Assembly (NCBI GenBank): GCA_018644665.1
Contig: JABGQA010000115.1
Span: 62,001-126,000 of the forward strand
Reading direction: 5' to 3'
Source: Candidatus Poribacteria bacterium
GTDB lineage: Bacteria > Poribacteria > WGA-4E > GCA-2687025
DNA: 64,000 nucleotides
The position numbers were made by a program, and so were the translations under genes. The notes beneath the pieces were generated by a model. The model did no database searches, was not told the DNA's origin, and saw nothing but the letters and a program-made list of their open reading frames with translations. Positions within the stretch are counted from its first letter, which is position 1. Each line of letters starts with the position of its first letter. Shown here piece after piece: positions 43,387-51,920 of the stretch.

Positions 43387-45261
43387 CGCACGGACTTCCA
43401 GGTACAGACCGGCGGCGTTCAGGATGCCGCCCACCGCTTCCCCTTGAGCCCCCAACTCCTTCTGGCCTTCGGCCACCGCGCGCATGTGTGGCAGTAGTCG
43501 TCCGCACGTCGGCCACACCTGCGGCGTTGTCGTGATATCTTCGGGCGGGATCGCAGACATGACGAGCCCAACCGCGCACTCCCACCAACCTCGGTTGTCC
43601 TGGTCGGCCATGCCGCCACGGACGACTTCCTGAACAAGCCGGTGGACGGCAAGGGCCTCCTCCGTCACAGTCATCAGCGAGTAGCGACGCAGAGCTGCAG
43701 TGACCGCGTCCATCGCGAGGGTGTTCCTAGCGGCGAATGCCAACGGCTCCGGCAGATGCTCCGCGCCGTCGGTGATCATGACGCGCGGAATGTCGTCCGG
43801 TGCCAGAAATGCGCACAGGTGCAGCAGATCGGCCGCCGCCGGGGTCTCGGCCCTCAGCCGTTCCATCGACAGGCCCCACGTCGTTGCCACCGTATACGGG
43901 TAGTTCTTCGGGGTCGCCCCCGCGAACATGCCTTGCCGGTACTTCCGGTAGCGCGTCAGATAGCCCGCGCACGAGATAGTTGCGGAACGCATGTACGCGG
44001 CGGCCTGCTCTAGAGCGAGCGGCAGGTCACCCATCTCGGCGGCCAGCTCGTCCGCGCCCACGTCGTCCTTTCCTCGGCGCGCGCGTAGGAATTCGATGGA
44101 CTCGTCCCGTGACCACGTGTCCACCGATACAGGCTGGAAGTCGTCCCATTCGGGACTACGCGACGTGATGATGGCGTGCCCCGAGTTCCCGTGCGGCAAT
44201 AAATCGTCGATGCTGCTGGCGTCGGGTACGTTGTCGAGTATCAGCAACCACCCGTCGTTCAGGCGCAGCCAATCTCGCACGGCTGCAACCACGGCGTCTT
44301 GGTCCGCCTCGTCCTTCTCTGGCAAGTCGAGTCTCGTTGCGAGGCCCGCGTAGTCGGCCCGTCGTGAGGCGGCGTCTTCCGCCGCCACCCACCACACGAT
44401 GTCGTAATCATCCGCGAAGCGATGCGCGTATTCTGCCGCGATCTGCGTCTTCCCAATGCCCCCAAGGCCGTGGATCGCCTGCTGCGTAAGCGCCGTGAGC
44501 CTGTTCGCCTGGAGGGACTCTCGCAGTTGGGCGAGGATGTCCTCACGCCCGGTGAAGTTCGGGTTTCTACCCATCATGACGTTCCAGATATCCCGGCGAC
44601 CGCCCTCGACCCGGTGGCCCCGGAGGCAGTCCATGGGCTCTACGTCCGGCTCGTGTGGCTCCCAGATGTAGAGGGGTTCCTCGCCCTGCTTGACTACATG
44701 CTCGCCATGGTCTTTCCACAAGCACTCGCTCCGCGGGAGGTACTGCGAGGCGTCTCTGTGAACGCCGCGCGTAACGCAGATGTGCCCGGGATGTGCCAAC
44801 GCCTCCGCGCGGGCCGCCCAATTGACGTTGTGACCGAATACGTCGGTCTCCGTCCCAACGGACGCCTTTACCCTCACCTCGCCGACGCTGATGCCGATGC
44901 GGATGTCGAGGTCGTGGCCGCGCATCGCGCGCTGCATGCCTAGGGCGTGCCTCACCGCCATGGTCGACGTGCGAAACACCGCAAGGATGCCGTCGCCGGT
45001 GTGCTTGAGCGCGGCTCCGGCGCCACGGCTTTCGATGATCTCGATCAGCAGTTTGTCGTGGCTATCACGCAGGGCGTCGTACTCGTCCCCGGGCATCGTG
45101 CCCGCAACGACCGTCGATCCCGCGATGTCGCTCAGGAGGATCGCCAGCATGGCGGGGCCGGCGTCGGGCACGAAGGCGGCCAACTCCTGACGCCCACGCG
45201 CCGTCAATCGCTTCAGGGAGATACCGTCCGCTACGTCGTCCGGGCGTTCTGTGTCCTGCAT
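43384..45261 (-). CDS. class III nucleotidyl cyclase fused to NB-ARC NTPase (NLR-like)
   Basis: 625 aa from ATG 45261 to the amber stop. Residues about 36-195 are a class III adenylate/guanylate cyclase: metal Asp D45 ('LLSDIAGST') and D90 ('KHTGDGILAVF'), and N147/R151 in 'GHNVNWAARAEALA', so it looks catalytically complete. Residues about 235-560 are an NB-ARC STAND NTPase with Walker A 'GLGGIGKT' (265-272), Walker B 'WLLILDN' and the 'GDLPLALEQAAAYM' GxP-like motif. The TPR sensor follows after the stop. Such proteins could make a cyclic nucleotide upon sensing a ligand, as in signalling or phage defence (inference). A perfect palindrome lies just upstream. Confidence 0.88.
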   Translation of the reverse strand: MQDTERPDDVADGISLKRLTARGRQELAAFVPDAGPAMLAILLSDIAGSTVVAGTMPGDEYDALRDSHDKLLIEIIESRGAGAALKHTGDGILAVFRTSTMAVRHALGMQRAMRGHDLDIRIGISVGEVRVKASVGTETDVFGHNVNWAARAEALAHPGHICVTRGVHRDASQYLPRSECLWKDHGEHVVKQGEEPLYIWEPHEPDVEPMDCLRGHRVEGGRRDIWNVMMGRNPNFTGREDILAQLRESLQANRLTALTQQAIHGLGGIGKTQIAAEYAHRFADDYDIVWWVAAEDAASRRADYAGLATRLDLPEKDEADQDAVVAAVRDWLRLNDGWLLILDNVPDASSIDDLLPHGNSGHAIITSRSPEWDDFQPVSVDTWSRDESIEFLRARRGKDDVGADELAAEMGDLPLALEQAAAYMRSATISCAGYLTRYRKYRQGMFAGATPKNYPYTVATTWGLSMERLRAETPAAADLLHLCAFLAPDDIPRVMITDGAEHLPEPLAFAARNTLAMDAVTAALRRYSLMTVTEEALAVHRLVQEVVRGGMADQDNRGWWECAVGLVMSAIPPEDITTTPQVWPTCGRLLPHMRAVAEGQKELGAQGEAVGGILNAAGLYLEVRA

Positions 45262-45288
45262 GGTCGGCCCACCTTCATGGAAATACAG

Positions 45289-45301
45289 GTTACGTCGTAA
45301 C
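45289..45301. promoter_or_regulatory. perfect palindrome between divergent cyclase-NLR and MFS genes
   Basis: GTTACGTCGTAAC is a perfect inverted repeat (6-bp arms around one T), 27 bp before the cyclase-NLR ATG and in the shared divergent promoter region. It is a candidate operator. Confidence 0.45.
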
Positions 45302-45463
45302 GATATGCGAGGCAACCCATGGCGCGGTGTCTGCGGCAGGGCGCCACCTCCGCCTCAGTCCTCCCTACCGGGCGAGGACGCTCACGGACAGCGTCCCGGG
45401 ACGGCCCGTGACAGGGCTTTGAGAGTGGGCTACGTTCGGCATGTCGCGATAGGAGCAGAGCGC

Positions 45464-46687
45464 GTGCTATTCCGATTCTCTCTGTATGGCTTCCTCAAGA
45501 ACCAGCGGTACTTCGAGCCGTTCCTGATGCTCGCCTTCGTCGAGAAGGGCCTGTCGTTCCTACAGATCGGCGTGCTGTTCGCCTTCCGCGAAGTGTGCGT
45601 GAACCTGTTCGAGATACCCAGCGGCGCCGTCGCCGACCTCTACGGGCGTCGACGCGCGATGGTCGTCTCGTTCGCGGCGTACATCGTGTCGCTCGCGACG
45701 TTCGCGATGAGCACGAACGTCGCGTGGCTATTCGCGGCGATGTTCACCTACGCCATCGGCAACGCGTTCCGCAGTGGCACCCACAAGGCAATGATCTTCG
45801 ACTGGGTGCGAATCCACGGCCGCAGCGACGAGAAGACGCGCGTCTACGGCTACACGAGGTCGTGGTCCAAGCTGGGCTCCGCGGTGTCCGTGGTGCTGGG
45901 CGCCGCCCTTGTCTTCTACACGGGCGCGTACTCGTACATCTTCTGGTTCGCGATCATCCCCTACGCGCTGAACATCGTGAACTTCCTCGGCTATCCGGCC
46001 GAACTGGACGGCGAGCAGGATGCGCCCGTGTCGTTCGGCGCGCTGTTCTCGGTCCTGTGGGAATCCCTGCGGGAGGTCGCGGGACGCCGCCCGTTGCGAC
46101 GCGCCGTCCTGGAGTCGCTCGGGTTCGAGGGCGTCTTCCACGCGACCAAGGACTATCTGCAGCCGATCCTGCGGCAGACGGCGATGGGCCTACCCGTCCT
46201 GCTGATGGTGTCGGACATGAAGCGCACGGCCGTGTTGGTGGGGGTCGTCTACTTCGTGCTGCATGTGCTGTCGAGCGCCGCGGCCCGACAGGCGCATCGC
46301 GTCGTGGACGCGGCCGGCGGCGAAGAGCCCGCGGCGGACATCCTGTGGGCCGTCGACTGGCTGCTGTTCGCGGGCCTGCTGGCATCGCTGATAATCGGAT
46401 GGCAGGCGTCCGCGATCGCGGCGTTCGTGCTGCTGATGGCCGTGCAGAACCTGTGGCGCCCCGCGCTGGTCAGCCGCATCAACACCTACTCCACGCCGGA
46501 GATGGGCGCGACGGTGCTTTCAATCGAGGCGCAGGCCAAGTCGCTGGGCACGATGATGATCGCGCCGCTCGTAGGTTGGGCAGTGGACACCACCGGCAGC
46601 TTCTGGCCCGTGGCGGCCGCCGGGCTGACCGCCGCTACCCTCGTGCTCCTGTCCCGCCCGTTCGGACGGGACTCTAGAGCGGCGTGA
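45464..46687 (+). CDS. major facilitator superfamily transporter
   Basis: 407 aa from GTG 45464 with AGGAG 8 nt upstream. The open frame begins at 45251, but that part is Arg/Pro-rich and runs over the divergent gene. About 10-12 hydrophobic helices are present. The MFS loop 2-3 signature is visible as 'GAVADLYGRRRAMVVSF', with 'EIPSGAVAD' before it. Related proteins export drugs or sugars, and the substrate is unknown. Its 3' end overlaps the convergent glutamate-synthase gene by 14 nt. Confidence 0.85.
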   Translation: MLFRFSLYGFLKNQRYFEPFLMLAFVEKGLSFLQIGVLFAFREVCVNLFEIPSGAVADLYGRRRAMVVSFAAYIVSLATFAMSTNVAWLFAAMFTYAIGNAFRSGTHKAMIFDWVRIHGRSDEKTRVYGYTRSWSKLGSAVSVVLGAALVFYTGAYSYIFWFAIIPYALNIVNFLGYPAELDGEQDAPVSFGALFSVLWESLREVAGRRPLRRAVLESLGFEGVFHATKDYLQPILRQTAMGLPVLLMVSDMKRTAVLVGVVYFVLHVLSSAAARQAHRVVDAAGGEEPAADILWAVDWLLFAGLLASLIIGWQASAIAAFVLLMAVQNLWRPALVSRINTYSTPEMGATVLSIEAQAKSLGTMMIAPLVGWAVDTTGSFWPVAAAGLTAATLVLLSRPFGRDSRAA

Positions 46688-48293
46688 CGCCCCCGTACCT
46701 GACACCCGTGAGGTAGGCCACGTCTCGCTTCCACGTCGTCAGGTCATCCGCCGAGAACTCGCTCATCCGAGCGTGGCCGCAGGCGCGGGAAAGGAGACGC
46801 ATGAGATCGACCGTCGCGCGCAGGAATCGGTCGAGACGCGCCGCTGCCTGATCGACCATCAGACGCGCGCGCAGGTGGCCCTTCTGCGTGGCGATGCCGA
46901 CCGGGCAGTTGTTCGTGTGGCACGCCCGCATCCCGATGCAGCCGATGGCCTGCAACGCCGAGTTGGCGACGGCCACGCCGTCCGCTCCGAGAGCCATCGC
47001 CTTCGCGAAGTCGGGCGCGGTGCGCAGACCGCCCGTCGCGATGAGAGTCACGTGGCCGTGGCCGCCCTCGTCCAGATAGCGCCGCGCCCGCGCAAGCGCA
47101 GGCATCGTCGGCACGGAAATGTGCCCCTTGAGCGTGTCCGGCGCGGCTCCCGTCCCGCCACCGCGGCCGTCGAGGATGATGTAGTCGACCCCGATGTCGA
47201 CAGCCGCCTGCATGTCCGCCTCGACGTGCTGCGCCGACAGCTTGAAGCCGATGGGAATGCCGCCCGTGTACTCGCGGACATCGTCCGCGAACCGGCGGAA
47301 GTCGTCGATGCCCTTCCAGTCGGGGAACGTGGCCGGGCTGATCGCCGACTGTCCCTCTGGGAGCCCGCGCACCGCGGCGATCTTGCCGCGCACCTTCTCG
47401 CCCGGGAGGTGCCCGCCAACTCCGGTCTTGGCTCCCTGCCCGCCTTTGAAGTGGAAGGCCTGCACACCCTTCAGCAGCGCCATCGAGAAACCAAAGCGCG
47501 CCGACGCCAGCTCGTACAGATACCGGCTGTTCGCCGCCTGCTCCTCGGGAAGCATGCCGCCCTCACCCGAGCAGACGCCGGTACCTGCCATCTCCGCGCC
47601 CTGGGCGAGGGCCGTCTTCGCTTCCTCCGACAGCGCGCCATAGCTCATGTCGGACACGAATATGGGGATGTCCATCCGCAGCGGGCGATCCGCGCGCGGC
47701 CCGATTACGAGTTCCGTGTCTACCGGGGCGTCGTCGAGTAGTGGCAGACGGTGCAACTGCGCGGTGACGAACTGCAGGTCGTCCCACGTGGGGACTTCGT
47801 CGCGGCGCACGCCCATCGCCGACAGCGGCCCGTGATGTCCCACGCCCTCGAGGCCGTTCGCGGCCAACTCGCGAATCTCGTCGACGAACGGTTCCGCCGA
47901 CGTGCCCTCGTGGTCCTGGTACGCGCCCTGGTAGTCGTCGCGGTTGAAGGGCTGCGGGTTCTCTTCTTCCCATTCCGCGATCTCGTCGGCGTCCACCCAC
48001 ACGGCGTCATCCTCGACCCACGACGAGAACTTCTCGAGCGTGTCGTCGCTATCCGACTGGCTCACGCCTGTATCGACGCGGAAGTCCCATTTGTGAACGC
48101 CGCAGATGAGGTCGTCGCCTTCCACGTGACCGTCTGCCATGAGCGCGCCGCGATGCGCGCAGCGACCGTACAGCACGGAAGCCTCGTCGCCGTAGCGCAC
48201 GATGACGAGGTCGGTGTTCCCGACCAACGCCCCGGCCGGCTCGCGATCGCCCAAGTCCGAGAACGTCGCTACCTTCACCCGATCCATCACCAA
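46674..48293 (-). CDS. Rieske ferredoxin fused to FMN-binding glutamate-synthase domain
   Basis: 539 aa (start at 48293, or ATG 48287). Residues about 5-105 are a Rieske [2Fe-2S] domain with C45/H47 ('CAHRG') and C64/H67 ('CGVHKWDF'). From about 150 the FMN-barrel domain of glutamate synthase follows: 'MSYGALSEEAKTALAQGA', 'GTGVCSGEGGMLPEE', 'IILDGRGGGTGAAP', 'LIATGGLRTAPDFAKAMALG' and the Fe-S Cys cluster 'CIGMRACHTNNCPVGIA'. The glutaminase domain is missing. It may use ammonia or act on another substrate, with the Rieske centre supplying electrons (inference). Confidence 0.87.
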   Translation of the reverse strand: MVMDRVKVATFSDLGDREPAGALVGNTDLVIVRYGDEASVLYGRCAHRGALMADGHVEGDDLICGVHKWDFRVDTGVSQSDSDDTLEKFSSWVEDDAVWVDADEIAEWEEENPQPFNRDDYQGAYQDHEGTSAEPFVDEIRELAANGLEGVGHHGPLSAMGVRRDEVPTWDDLQFVTAQLHRLPLLDDAPVDTELVIGPRADRPLRMDIPIFVSDMSYGALSEEAKTALAQGAEMAGTGVCSGEGGMLPEEQAANSRYLYELASARFGFSMALLKGVQAFHFKGGQGAKTGVGGHLPGEKVRGKIAAVRGLPEGQSAISPATFPDWKGIDDFRRFADDVREYTGGIPIGFKLSAQHVEADMQAAVDIGVDYIILDGRGGGTGAAPDTLKGHISVPTMPALARARRYLDEGGHGHVTLIATGGLRTAPDFAKAMALGADGVAVANSALQAIGCIGMRACHTNNCPVGIATQKGHLRARLMVDQAAARLDRFLRATVDLMRLLSRACGHARMSEFSADDLTTWKRDVAYLTGVRYGGVTPL

Positions 48294-48314
48294 ACCCCTA
48301 TCCTTGGCGTCGCG

Positions 48315-49010
48315 TCACGCGAGGTCGAACAGCAGGAACTCCGCATCGTCAATCGCCGCGATCGAGAGTGCGGCCTCGTCGCTGACGGCCGCGGCGTCGC
48401 CCGCCTCCAGCGTCTCTCCATTCACATGTACCGACCCGGCAGCCACTTGTATCCACGCGTGCCGGCCGTCCGCGAGGGCGTGCGCCACCTCGACACCGCT
48501 CCCGAGGGCGGCGTCGTAGATCGATACGTCCTGGTGCACGTCAAGCGACCCGTCGCGGCCGTCGGGAGAGACGATCAGGCGCAGGCGGTCACGTCTTGCC
48601 GCGAGGTCGAACGGCCGGTCCTCGTAGCGGGGCTGGTGGCCCGCGCCGTCGGGCATGATCCACGTCTGGTAGAGGTGACACGGCGCGTCGGAGTCGTTCA
48701 TCTCGCTGTGCATGATGCCCGTGCCCGCGCTCATGCGCTGCACGATGCCAGGCCTCAGCGTCGCACGACTGCCCATGCTGTCCTCGTGGGTCAGCGCGCC
48801 CTCCAGCACCACCGTGACGATCTCCATGTCCCGATGGGGATGCGTGCCGAAGCCCCTCCTCGCCTGTATCACGTCCTCGTTCAGGACGCGCAGCGAGCGG
48901 AACCCCATCCATTCGGGATCGTGGTAGCTCGCGAACGAGAAGCTGTGTCGGGCTTCGAGCCACCCGTGGTCGGCGTGACCTCGCTCCTCGGATTTCCGCA
49001 CCCGTACCAT
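48315..49010 (-). CDS. pirin family protein (YhaK-like bicupin)
   Basis: 231 aa from ATG 49010 ('ggggaa' upstream). The frame continues upstream over the neighbouring gene, so the internal start is preferred. Pirin motifs: 'HSFSFASYHDPEWMGF', 'THPHRDMEIVTVVLEG' (metal His/His/Glu) and 'GTGIMHSEMNDSD'. YhaK/YhhW-type pirins act as quercetinases or redox-responsive regulators. It lies between the glutamate-synthase fusion (21 nt away) and the ApnO-like gene (52 nt away) on the same strand. Confidence 0.92.
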   Translation of the reverse strand: MVRVRKSEERGHADHGWLEARHSFSFASYHDPEWMGFRSLRVLNEDVIQARRGFGTHPHRDMEIVTVVLEGALTHEDSMGSRATLRPGIVQRMSAGTGIMHSEMNDSDAPCHLYQTWIMPDGAGHQPRYEDRPFDLAARRDRLRLIVSPDGRDGSLDVHQDVSIYDAALGSGVEVAHALADGRHAWIQVAAGSVHVNGETLEAGDAAAVSDEAALSIAAIDDAEFLLFDLA

Positions 49011-49062
49011 CGTGTTTCCCCCTGGCGTCGGGCCTCGTCCCGACGTGCGTACATGGACGACG

Positions 49063-49854
49063 CTAGGCGTCCTCTGCGCCCACGATCGCCCGCGCCTCGC
49101 GCAGCACGCTCTCGGGCGTGAGTAGATCCCGCCAGTCGTCACGGAACAGGCGTTCCTTGCCGCGGTTCATCGTCAGGACGGCGCCCTCAGACAGTCGCCC
49201 GCCTCCGAAGAACGCGCTCAGGCAACTCATGTGACCCAGCAGGAACTCCTCGGCGGCCTCGCGTGGCACGCCGTGGCCGACAGTCTCCTCGATGGCGTCG
49301 CGCAGCAGCGACAGACACGCGAGGCCGACTGTCTCCGCGAGAGCCGGCTCCAGCAGCCCCATCTGCTCCAGCGTCAGTCGATGCGTCTTTGAGATCGGGC
49401 CGTGGATGTCGCGCGCGATCTGTTCGCCGAGGGCGTATGCCGACTCCGGTCCCTGCATCAACGCGCACGTGAGGTGCTGCGACCTCTCGTTCGGCTTGAG
49501 GATGTTGTGGTGGCAGGGGTGCGTGAAGAAGTACGCGAGGTCGTCCCGGACGCACAGCACACCTGCGAGCGCCGCGGCCACGTCCAGCGAGAACACCATC
49601 GCGCCCGCAGGAATGTCGGGGACCACTGCGTGCGACACTTTGCCGACGACGGCGTCCGGGAGGGCGAAGATGACGACATCCACGTCGGCGAGCGCCTCAT
49701 CCTGGGGCGTGACATTCACACCCATCTCGGCAAGCGCCTGCACGCCCGCCTCGCCGATCTCGACGCAACGCAGGTTGTAGTCGCAATCCATCAGCCGGCT
49801 CGTGAGATAGCGGCCCATGCCCCCGCCCGCTCCGAACAGCGCGATTCTCGTCAT
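49063..49854 (-). CDS. 6-phosphogluconate-dehydrogenase-like oxidoreductase (ApnO-like)
   Basis: 263 aa. The N-terminal Rossmann motif 'IALFGAGGGMGRYLTSRL' is followed by 'DVVIFALPDAVVGKV', 'YFFTHPCHHNI' and a C-terminal helical domain with 'LTLEQMGLLEPALAETVGL' and 'FLLGHMSCLSAFFGGG'. The same order is seen in D-apionate oxidoisomerase-like (ApnO) proteins with the PGDH_C domain. It probably acts on a sugar-acid substrate. It is followed by pirin and preceded by a dehydratase of the enolase superfamily, in line with a sugar-acid route. Confidence 0.75.
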   Translation of the reverse strand: MTRIALFGAGGGMGRYLTSRLMDCDYNLRCVEIGEAGVQALAEMGVNVTPQDEALADVDVVIFALPDAVVGKVSHAVVPDIPAGAMVFSLDVAAALAGVLCVRDDLAYFFTHPCHHNILKPNERSQHLTCALMQGPESAYALGEQIARDIHGPISKTHRLTLEQMGLLEPALAETVGLACLSLLRDAIEETVGHGVPREAAEEFLLGHMSCLSAFFGGGRLSEGAVLTMNRGKERLFRDDWRDLLTPESVLREARAIVGAEDA

Positions 49855-49885
49855 GCCGTGTCGCCTCTCGTGTGCCTCGTACGGG

Positions 49886-51019
49886 CTAGATGTAGTCCGT
49901 GGAGCCGTCCGGCCGCAGTCGGCAGGTCCGCTGCCAGTGCACGTATTCGTCGTGCGAGACCGCTTCCTCGTCCACGTCGACGCCCAGACCCGGCCGGTCT
50001 CGCGGCTCCAGGAAGCCGTCCACCGGCGTGTACGGATCGTCCAGCCAGTGGTTGTCGCCTGGCAGGAGGTACTCGAGTATCTTGAAGTTCGGCGTCGAGA
50101 TGGCGAACTGCACGTTCACCGCCGTCGCCAACGGCCCCATCGGGTTGTGCGGCGCCACCGAGACGTAGTGCGCCTCCGCGATCGCGGCGATCTTGCGCAT
50201 CTCCAACAACCCACCGCACGCGCAGATGTCCGGCTGGATGATGTCCGCCGCCTGGTTCGCCATCAGGTCGAGGAACTCGAAGCGCGTGTACAGCGACTCG
50301 CCGGTCGCGAGCGGGACCTGCATCTGCGCGCGGAGCTTGGCCCAGGCGGGGATGTGCTCCGGCCGCAGCGGCTCCTCGTAGAAGTACGGGTCGTACGGCG
50401 CGAGCGCGTTCGCGAGCTGTAGCGCCCGTATCGGCTCGAAGATCTTCGCGTGCGGGTCGAACGCGAACTCCCACTCGTCGGGGGTGTTGTCGCGTATCCC
50501 CTCGAAGTACGCCGCCGCCGCCGCGCACACTAGCCCCCACCGCGTGGACTCAGGTGGAAGCTGAAACGGTCCCGTCTTGAACGCCGTGAATCCCCAGTCC
50601 TCATGGAGCTTGCGCGCCGAGTCGGCCGCCGCCTTGCCCGACGGCCCGCCCGTGGATCGGTACACCTGCACGCGGTCGCGCGCCTTGCCCCCAAGAAGCA
50701 TGTACACGGGAAGGTCGGCCGCCTTCCCGCTGATGTCCCACAGCGCGTGGTCGACGCCGGACATGGCGGCCAGCCCAAGCGCCCCCGGTGGAAACCGGAA
50801 CTGCTGGAACAGCTTCAGCATGATGAACTCGATGCGCCGCGGGTCCTCGCCTTTGATCATCTCGAAGATGTAATCGACGATCGGCTCGATGGCGAGTTCG
50901 GGCCCGTGGCAGTACGCCTCGCCCCAGCCGTGGATGCCCTCGTCTGTCTCGACCTTGATGAGCGCCCGCGGTCTGCTCCCGTCCACCGTCACGAATGTCC
51001 GCATCGCCGTGATCTTCAT
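49886..51019 (-). CDS. mandelate racemase/muconate lactonizing enzyme family, galactonate-dehydratase-like
   Basis: 377 aa. Enolase-superfamily metal ligands are D188 with H190 ('FAFDPHAKI'), E215/E216 ('YFYEEPLRP') and E241 ('LATGESLYTRFE'). Catalytic His is H291 ('VAPHNPMGP'). The 'MKITAMRTFVT' start and '...PFRPGALG' layout match the GalD branch that dehydrates sugar acids to 2-keto-3-deoxy acids, the substrates of HpcH-type aldolases such as the one at 39041. It is followed on the same strand by the ApnO-like gene. Confidence 0.9.
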   Translation of the reverse strand: MKITAMRTFVTVDGSRPRALIKVETDEGIHGWGEAYCHGPELAIEPIVDYIFEMIKGEDPRRIEFIMLKLFQQFRFPPGALGLAAMSGVDHALWDISGKAADLPVYMLLGGKARDRVQVYRSTGGPSGKAAADSARKLHEDWGFTAFKTGPFQLPPESTRWGLVCAAAAAYFEGIRDNTPDEWEFAFDPHAKIFEPIRALQLANALAPYDPYFYEEPLRPEHIPAWAKLRAQMQVPLATGESLYTRFEFLDLMANQAADIIQPDICACGGLLEMRKIAAIAEAHYVSVAPHNPMGPLATAVNVQFAISTPNFKILEYLLPGDNHWLDDPYTPVDGFLEPRDRPGLGVDVDEEAVSHDEYVHWQRTCRLRPDGSTDYI

Positions 51020-51034
51020 GCGTGCAGCCTCCCG

Positions 51035-51916
51035 CTACGTCCCGGTGTTCACCACCCACGCCTTCTCCCCGTCCGAGTCGAGGAACGTCAGCCGACCACC
51101 GTGGTGCACGCCGGGGCCGTACAGCACCGCTTGCTGTTCCGGCGTGAGTTCCTTCGTCCAGTCGCCGAGCCGGTCCTCCGGCGTGAAGTACTTGCCGACT
51201 GCACGCGCCGCCCCTCGCGCGGCGTACTTGTACAGCACGGATCGCCGCTCGTGGTCCGCCTGCCACGGCAGCGTGCCGTGGGTCGCCGTCTCCGCGAAGA
51301 ACAGGACATCCCCCGCGCGCATTACTGGCTGCTCGACGAGCCCCATGTCGTCGTTCAGCGTGCGCACGTCGTCCGGCGTAGGCTCGCGCGTCTTGTGGCT
51401 CCCCGGCACGATGGCAAACCCGCCATCCCCCGGCCCGCAGTCCGCCAACTGCCACGCGACCGTGACGCCGCGACAGTAGATGCGTCCGTTCTGCTGGTGG
51501 TACGTCACAGATTGCCCGAACGGTTCCCCAGACCCGTGCAGCCGATGGCCTTCGGCCCCCTTTCGACCGCTGATGAGGAGCGGCCCGTGATCCAGGCGGA
51601 ACCCGCGACCCGTGAAGGCGTTCAGCCGCGAGACCACGACAGGATGCACTAACAGCCTACGGAACGGCGCGCGGTGTTCGGGCTCCCATCCCAGCATCCC
51701 CGTGATCTGTGTGCGGCCGGAGTCTCCCGTGAGATTCTCGGCGCCGCCGGACAGGCTGCCCGCCTCTAGCGTGACGGCGTCGCTCATCTTCGCGTCTAGG
51801 GCGCGATTGACCGCGTCGATCTCGTCGCTGCCCAATATGCCCGGCACGACGAGATACCCACGCAGGTCGAAGAAGTACATCTCCTCGGCGGACACTTGAT
51901 GATGCTCGTATCGCAT
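51035..51916 (-). CDS. phytanoyl-CoA dioxygenase family protein
   Basis: 293 aa from ATG 51916 with GGAGGT 6 nt upstream. It is a double-stranded beta-helix oxygenase with 'FFDLRGYLVVPGIL' at the start, 'FRLDHGPLL' and 'HQQNGRIYCRGVTVAWQL' in the core, 'GGFAIVPGSHK' and a distal His in 'ETATHGTLPW'. In this subgroup the metal motif is less standard than in the gene at 34244. It is a close relative of the next gene upstream, which ends 4 nt before it. Confidence 0.87.
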   Translation of the reverse strand: MRYEHHQVSAEEMYFFDLRGYLVVPGILGSDEIDAVNRALDAKMSDAVTLEAGSLSGGAENLTGDSGRTQITGMLGWEPEHRAPFRRLLVHPVVVSRLNAFTGRGFRLDHGPLLISGRKGAEGHRLHGSGEPFGQSVTYHQQNGRIYCRGVTVAWQLADCGPGDGGFAIVPGSHKTREPTPDDVRTLNDDMGLVEQPVMRAGDVLFFAETATHGTLPWQADHERRSVLYKYAARGAARAVGKYFTPEDRLGDWTKELTPEQQAVLYGPGVHHGGRLTFLDSDGEKAWVVNTGT

Positions 51917-51920
51917 GCCC

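Noticed and set aside
42625-45261. Genome-wide amber recoding or pyrrolysine as explanation of the in-frame TAG
   Set aside because: Several ordinary genes here end in TAG at sensible positions, and no pylT/pylS-like gene is in the window.
47751-49121. 456-codon plus-strand open frame
   Set aside because: It is antisense to the Rieske/glutamate-synthase and pirin genes, both firmly identified.
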